Positions 38,327-42,085 of a stretch of 42,085 nt of DNA are shown in pieces. The position numbers and the translations under genes were made by a program. This DNA comes from Paenibacillus sp. A3. Lineage in GTDB: Bacteria; Bacillota; Bacilli; Paenibacillales; NBRC-103111. The stretch spans positions 1 through 42,085 of the forward strand of contig NZ_JTHN01000097.1 of the NCBI RefSeq assembly GCF_001399685.1, given 5' to 3'. Below the pieces are notes generated by a model. It saw nothing but the letters and a program-made list of their open reading frames with translations. It ran no database searches and was not told where the DNA came from. Position 1 is the stretch's first letter; each line of letters starts with the position of its first letter.

Positions 38327-40522
38327 ATGATCGGTAAGCAGCTTGGAGGACGCTACGAGATTTTGGGACGCGTCGGCGGCGGCGGAATGGCCATCGTATA
38401 CAAAGGACTCGATATTTTATTGCATCGGCATGTCGCCGTGAAGGTACTGCGTCAGCAGTATGTGCACGACGAAGAATTCATTCAGCGTTTTCGCCGCGAA
38501 GCGCAAGCCGCAGCCTCCTTGTCGCATCCGAACGTAGTCAGCATATACGACGTCGGCCAAGAGGAAGACATCCATTACATCGTGATGGAGTATATCGAGG
38601 GGACGAACTTGAACGAGCAGATTAAGGAAAAGGCTCCGCTGCAGGTGGAGGAAGCCGTTCATATTGCGAGCCAGATTTGCGACGCCCTCGATCACGCGCA
38701 TCATAATCAAATCATTCATCGCGATATTAAGCCTCACAACATTTTGATCGGCAAAAACGGCCGCATCAAAGTGACCGACTTCGGGATCGCCCGCGCCGTC
38801 ACTTCTTCCACGATTACGCAGACCGGCTCCGTCGTCGGCTCGGTTCATTATTTTTCGCCCGAGCATGCCAAAGGAACGCCGACCGGCGAGCAATCGGACT
38901 TGTACTCTCTCGGGATTGTCATGTACCAGATGCTGACTGGCCGACTGCCGTTTCTCGGCGAAAGTCCGATCAGCGTAGCCTTGAAGCATTTGCAGGAGGA
39001 TGTCGAGGAGCCCCGCAAGGTGAATCCGCTCATCCCGCAAAGCGTGGAAAACATCATTCTGCGCGCGATGCGCAAAAGCACGTCGGAGCGGTACCGTTCG
39101 GCCAAAGACATGCTGAGCGACCTCGGGTCGTGCCTGCTGCCGCACCGCCGCAACGAGCCGAAAGTCAACTTTCTGGACGACGATGATCTGGATGAGGAAA
39201 AGACGCGGGTCATGCCTGCGCTGCGGCCGGGACAATACGCCGTTGTGGAGGATGACGACGATGCACCCCGCGCGAAGGAACCGGCGCCGCCCGAGAAGAA
39301 AAAAAAGGGCTGGGTCAAGCCGCTGGTCTGGTTCGTGGTACTTATGTCGCTCGTGGGTGGCATGTGGTATGCGGTCCAGTACGTGCAGCAGAAATTGGCA
39401 GTGCAGCGGGTCGATATCCCGAATGTGGTGGATAAGCCGCTTGCCGAAGCCAAGAAAATATTAGAGGACAGCAAGCTCAGAGTGGAAGAGACTTATCAGA
39501 AGGATGAGGTCAAGCCGAAAGATATCGTCATTCGGCAGAGCCAGTCGAATATGCAGGTTAATGTGGGCACGACGATCAAGCTGGTTGTCAGCGAAGGGCC
39601 CGAAAGTAAAAAAATGCCCGACGTAACCAAGCTGAAGCTGGCAGATGCCAAAACGAAGCTGACCTCTCTCGGCTTTAAGTCGGAAAATATCAAGATCGAT
39701 CAAAGGTTTCTGGAAGCCGAGCCGGAAACGGTGACGTCTCAAAAGCCTGCGGTGAATGAGGAGTACACGTTGCCGGGCGATGTTAAGGTCGAACTGATCG
39801 TTAGCAAAGGTCGAGAAACGTTCAAAATGCCGAACCTGATCGGCAAAACGGAAAACGAAGCCAAAGCGATCCTTAGCGAAAAAAAACTGAAGCTTTCCAA
39901 GGACGGCATCTCCCGCCAACTGAGCTATAAGCAAAGGAAGGGGCGTGTAACTGAACAATTTCCGTTCTTACCGGATGACGACGTAACGCCGGGTACGGAA
40001 ATTACGCTGACCGTCAGTTCGGGCCTACCGCCGGAAGCGGGACAGATGACCGTGCCGGTGAAGATTAAACCGGCCAAGGAAGGACAGGCGGGCACGGCTA
40101 AGGTGATTCTGAGCGATGCGTCCGCCGAGAACTCGGAATATCAGACGCTCACGAACGTGACCAAAGTGGAAACGCTTGAGGTACAGCTGGTCGTTGCGCC
40201 CGATAAAGATGCGACCATTCAAATCCGTGGGGAAGGCGTTCAGAACGATACGATAACGAAGACCTATAAGGACTACTTGGATCAAAAAAACGGTAAGACT
40301 TCCGGGTCTGACGCCGGTACGCAGCAGAATACAGGCACCGGGACGAACGGTGGCGGCAAGACCGAACCGCCGGCAACTCCGGCTTCCGGCACGGGGGCCG
40401 AGAGCGGCAAGCCGACGCAACAGGGAAGCGGCGGAACGACGCCGCCGCCGACCGGGCAGAACGGAGGCGCAGCGACGTCTCCGGCCGGGAATACGACGGG
40501 CACAGGAGGCAAGAATCCATAA
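38327..40522 (+). CDS. prkC: PASTA-domain Ser/Thr protein kinase PrkC
   Basis: A 731-residue membrane kinase that senses muropeptides or lipid II outside and phosphorylates cytoplasmic targets, linked to germination, cell wall control and stationary phase. The kinase domain spans residues about 10-270 with GGGGMAIVYKG, VAVKVL, HRDIKPHNIL (Asp133) and DFGIARA, followed by a Ser/Thr-rich activation loop. A basic stretch precedes one membrane helix (about 330-352). Three PASTA repeats follow (about 362-427, 428-500, 501-570), then an Ig-like segment to about 650. An unusual Gly/Thr/Ser/Pro-rich tail of about 80 residues ends the protein, making it longer than B. subtilis PrkC (648). The ATG at 38327 has GAGGAAGGA directly upstream. 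Confidence 0.92.
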   Translation: MIGKQLGGRYEILGRVGGGGMAIVYKGLDILLHRHVAVKVLRQQYVHDEEFIQRFRREAQAAASLSHPNVVSIYDVGQEEDIHYIVMEYIEGTNLNEQIKEKAPLQVEEAVHIASQICDALDHAHHNQIIHRDIKPHNILIGKNGRIKVTDFGIARAVTSSTITQTGSVVGSVHYFSPEHAKGTPTGEQSDLYSLGIVMYQMLTGRLPFLGESPISVALKHLQEDVEEPRKVNPLIPQSVENIILRAMRKSTSERYRSAKDMLSDLGSCLLPHRRNEPKVNFLDDDDLDEEKTRVMPALRPGQYAVVEDDDDAPRAKEPAPPEKKKKGWVKPLVWFVVLMSLVGGMWYAVQYVQQKLAVQRVDIPNVVDKPLAEAKKILEDSKLRVEETYQKDEVKPKDIVIRQSQSNMQVNVGTTIKLVVSEGPESKKMPDVTKLKLADAKTKLTSLGFKSENIKIDQRFLEAEPETVTSQKPAVNEEYTLPGDVKVELIVSKGRETFKMPNLIGKTENEAKAILSEKKLKLSKDGISRQLSYKQRKGRVTEQFPFLPDDDVTPGTEITLTVSSGLPPEAGQMTVPVKIKPAKEGQAGTAKVILSDASAENSEYQTLTNVTKVETLEVQLVVAPDKDATIQIRGEGVQNDTITKTYKDYLDQKNGKTSGSDAGTQQNTGTGTNGGGKTEPPATPASGTGAESGKPTQQGSGGTTPPPTGQNGGAATSPAGNTTGTGGKNP

Positions 40523-41433
40523 TGCCAACCGGGTTAATCGTGAAGGCGCTAAGCGGATACTATTACGTACTTGCTGACGACGCGCAGACGACCGAATCGG
40601 TGCAATGCCGGGCGCGGGGCATTTTCAAGAAGCGGGGCATTTCGCCGCTCGTCGGCGACCGCGTGGTGTACGGGCTGACGGAGAACGGGGAAGGAACGGT
40701 CGACGAGATTCTTCCCCGCTCCTCCGAGCTGATCCGGCCGCCGGTGGCAAATATCGATTTGGCCGTACTGGTGTTCTCGGTAACCGAGCCGGCGCTTAAT
40801 TTGCCGCTGCTGGACAAGTTTCTAGTCCATACGGAAAGCGCTGGACTCGATACGCTGATCTGTTTGACCAAGCATGATCTTCTGTCCGAAGGAACTTCGT
40901 CTGACGGGGTTTCCGAGCAATTGGCGCCGGTGATCCGGCTCTACGAGTCGATTGGCTACCCCATGCTTGTGACAAGCGCCAAGGAAGGCATCGGCGTGAG
41001 CGAAGTCTACGATCGGCTTGCGGGCCGCATCGGGGTGTTTGCGGGGCAGTCCGGCGTCGGGAAGTCGTCGCTGCTTAACGCCATGGTGCCGGGGCTGTCG
41101 CTCGAAACGAACGAAATCAGCATGAAGCTCGGCCGGGGCAAGCATACGACGCGCCACGTCGAGCTGATCCGGCTGCAGAACGGCGGAGTTATCGCCGATA
41201 CGCCGGGCTTTAGCCAGCTCGATTTTTTGCAGGTGGATGCGGAGGGGCTCAGCGGGGCTTTTCGGGAATTCGCGCCTTATGCCGCAGCCTGCCGCTTCCG
41301 CGGATGTCTGCATCTGCACGAACCGGGCTGCAAGGTTCAGGAGGCCAAAGAAGCGGGCCATATCGCCGCATCGAGGTACGACCATTACATTCAATTTTTG
41401 AACGAGATTAAAGACAAAAAAAGGAGGTACTGA
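40522..41433 (+). CDS. rsgA: Ribosome small-subunit-dependent GTPase RsgA (YloQ)
   Basis: A 303-residue circularly permuted GTPase that checks late 30S maturation. An N-terminal OB fold (about 1-65) binds rRNA. The permuted G domain shows the G4 motif TKHDL first, then G1 [15 protein letters not shown]2 around [12 protein letters not shown] and G3 DTPGFSQ. The C-terminal zinc-binding site reads [14 protein letters not shown]. The length is normal. The ATG overlaps the prkC stop by one base (TAATG), with AGGAGG 12 bases upstream inside prkC. rpe follows one base after its stop. Confidence 0.93.
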   Translation: MPTGLIVKALSGYYYVLADDAQTTESVQCRARGIFKKRGISPLVGDRVVYGLTENGEGTVDEILPRSSELIRPPVANIDLAVLVFSVTEPALNLPLLDKFLVHTESAGLDTLICLTKHDLLSEGTSSDGVSEQLAPVIRLYESIGYPMLVTSAKEGIGVSEVYDRLAGRIGVFAGQSGVGKSSLLNAMVPGLSLETNEISMKLGRGKHTTRHVELIRLQNGGVIADTPGFSQLDFLQVDAEGLSGAFREFAPYAAACRFRGCLHLHEPGCKVQEAKEAGHIAASRYDHYIQFLNEIKDKKRRY

Positions 41434-41434
41434 G

Positions 41435-42085
41435 ATGCTGCGTATCGCTCCTTCGATCTTATCCGCGAACTTCTCCAAGCTGGGCGAAGAAATTGCCGAC
41501 GTCGAGCGCGGCGGGGCCGACTGGATTCACGTCGACGTGATGGACGGACATTTCGTGCCGAATATTACAATCGGACCGCTGGTGGTGGAGGCGATTCGTC
41601 CGATAACGAAATTACCGCTCGACGTGCATCTGATGATCGAGCAGCCGGACCGCTACATCGCCTCGTTCGTTCAGGCGGGCGCAGACCTCATTTCGGTTCA
41701 CGCCGAGGCATGTGTCCATCTGCACCGGACACTTCATTATATTAAGGAGCAGGGCGTCAAAGCGGGCGTCGTGCTGAATCCGGCCACTTCGCTCCATGCT
41801 TTGGAGTATGTGCTTGAGGAAGGTCTGCTCGACTACGTGCTGCTGATGACGGTCAACCCCGGCTTCGGCGGGCAAAAGTTTATCTCCGCCATGCTGCCCA
41901 AAATCGCCGGACTGCGCCGCATGCTGGACGAGCGCGGGCTTCAGCACGTGGACATCGAGGTTGACGGAGGCGTCAATACCGAGACGGCCAAGCTTGTTGC
42001 CGAAGCGGGCGCTAATGTGCTCGTTGCCGGGAATGCGGTGTTCAACCGGCCGGACCGCGCCGAGGCGATCCGCACGATCCGGGAA
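41435..42085 (+). CDS. rpe: Ribulose-phosphate 3-epimerase, cut by window end
   Basis: A partial gene with 217 codons visible and no stop before the window ends. The enzyme interconverts ribulose-5-phosphate and xylulose-5-phosphate in the pentose phosphate pathway. Visible motifs are [18 protein letters not shown] at the start, [12 protein letters not shown] with metal-site His and Asp, [26 protein letters not shown] and [11 protein letters not shown]. Since the family is about 215-225 residues long, only a few residues are missing. The ATG follows AAGGAGG with 7 bases between and lies one base after the rsgA stop. The same order, rsgA then rpe, is found in B. subtilis. Confidence 0.93.
   Translation, partial: MLRIAPSILSANFSKLGEEIADVERGGADWIHVDVMDGHFVPNITIGPLVVEAIRPITKLPLDVHLMIEQPDRYIASFVQAGADLISVHAEACVHLHRTLHYIKEQGVKAGVVLNPATSLHALEYVLEEGLLDYVLLMTVNPGFGGQKFISAMLPKIAGLRRMLDERGLQHVDIEVDGGVNTETAKLVAEAGANVLVAGNAVFNRPDRAEAIRTIRE

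Overview
The window looks like chromosomal DNA of a moderately GC-rich, spore-former-type Firmicute, most likely in or near Paenibacillaceae (inference). The signs are strong AGGAGG-type ribosome sites, many short-loop terminators with T-tracts, and a gene order that follows the Bacillus subtilis ylb and ylo regions: ftsW, a YlbB-like CBS protein, ylbF and ylbG on the left, and yloC-remA-gmk-rpoZ-coaBC-priA-def-fmt-rsmB-rlmN-prpC-prkC-rsgA-rpe on the right. I saw no rRNA, tRNA, CRISPR array, insertion sequence or prophage gene. No gene-free stretch exceeds 300 bases.

Left part (1-12 kb): ftsW and a YugN-like gene on the minus strand, an M20 amidohydrolase, a two-CBS-domain protein, a Gfo/Idh/MocA oxidoreductase, a secreted staphylococcal-type nuclease (minus), an XPB-type helicase overlapping a large partner protein, ylbF, an asparaginase on the minus strand wedged between ylbF and ylbG, ylbG, and an unrecognised 146-residue protein.

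Middle (12-25 kb): a tandem structured repeat, a LysR regulator, a PHP phosphoesterase overlapping a UTP-glucose-1-phosphate uridylyltransferase gene, a large CheR-PAS-PAS-histidine kinase fusion, rqcH on the minus strand, a TetR regulator with a membrane protein behind twin operators (minus), a calcium-type P-type ATPase (yloB), and dapF.

Right part (25-42 kb): a bifunctional homocysteine methyltransferase/methylenetetrahydrofolate reductase directly behind dapF, then yicC/yloC, a striking 200-base nested inverted repeat, and the long co-directional housekeeping run from remA to rpe. That run covers GMP synthesis, RNA polymerase omega, coenzyme A, replication restart, N-terminal formyl-methionine handling, rRNA methylation, PrpC/PrkC signalling, ribosome assembly and pentose phosphate metabolism. 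Genes in it often overlap or nearly touch. It is interrupted by an apparent terminator after rpoZ, a hairpin leader before rlmN and a structured leader before def. rpe is cut by the window end.

Most genes are ordinary housekeeping or accessory genes. The best candidates for something undescribed are the rod-like 200-base element between yicC and remA (28174-28373), the 114-base tandem hairpin repeat before the LysR gene (12028-12217), and the XPB helicase whose partner protein carries the same N-terminal module as the helicase.
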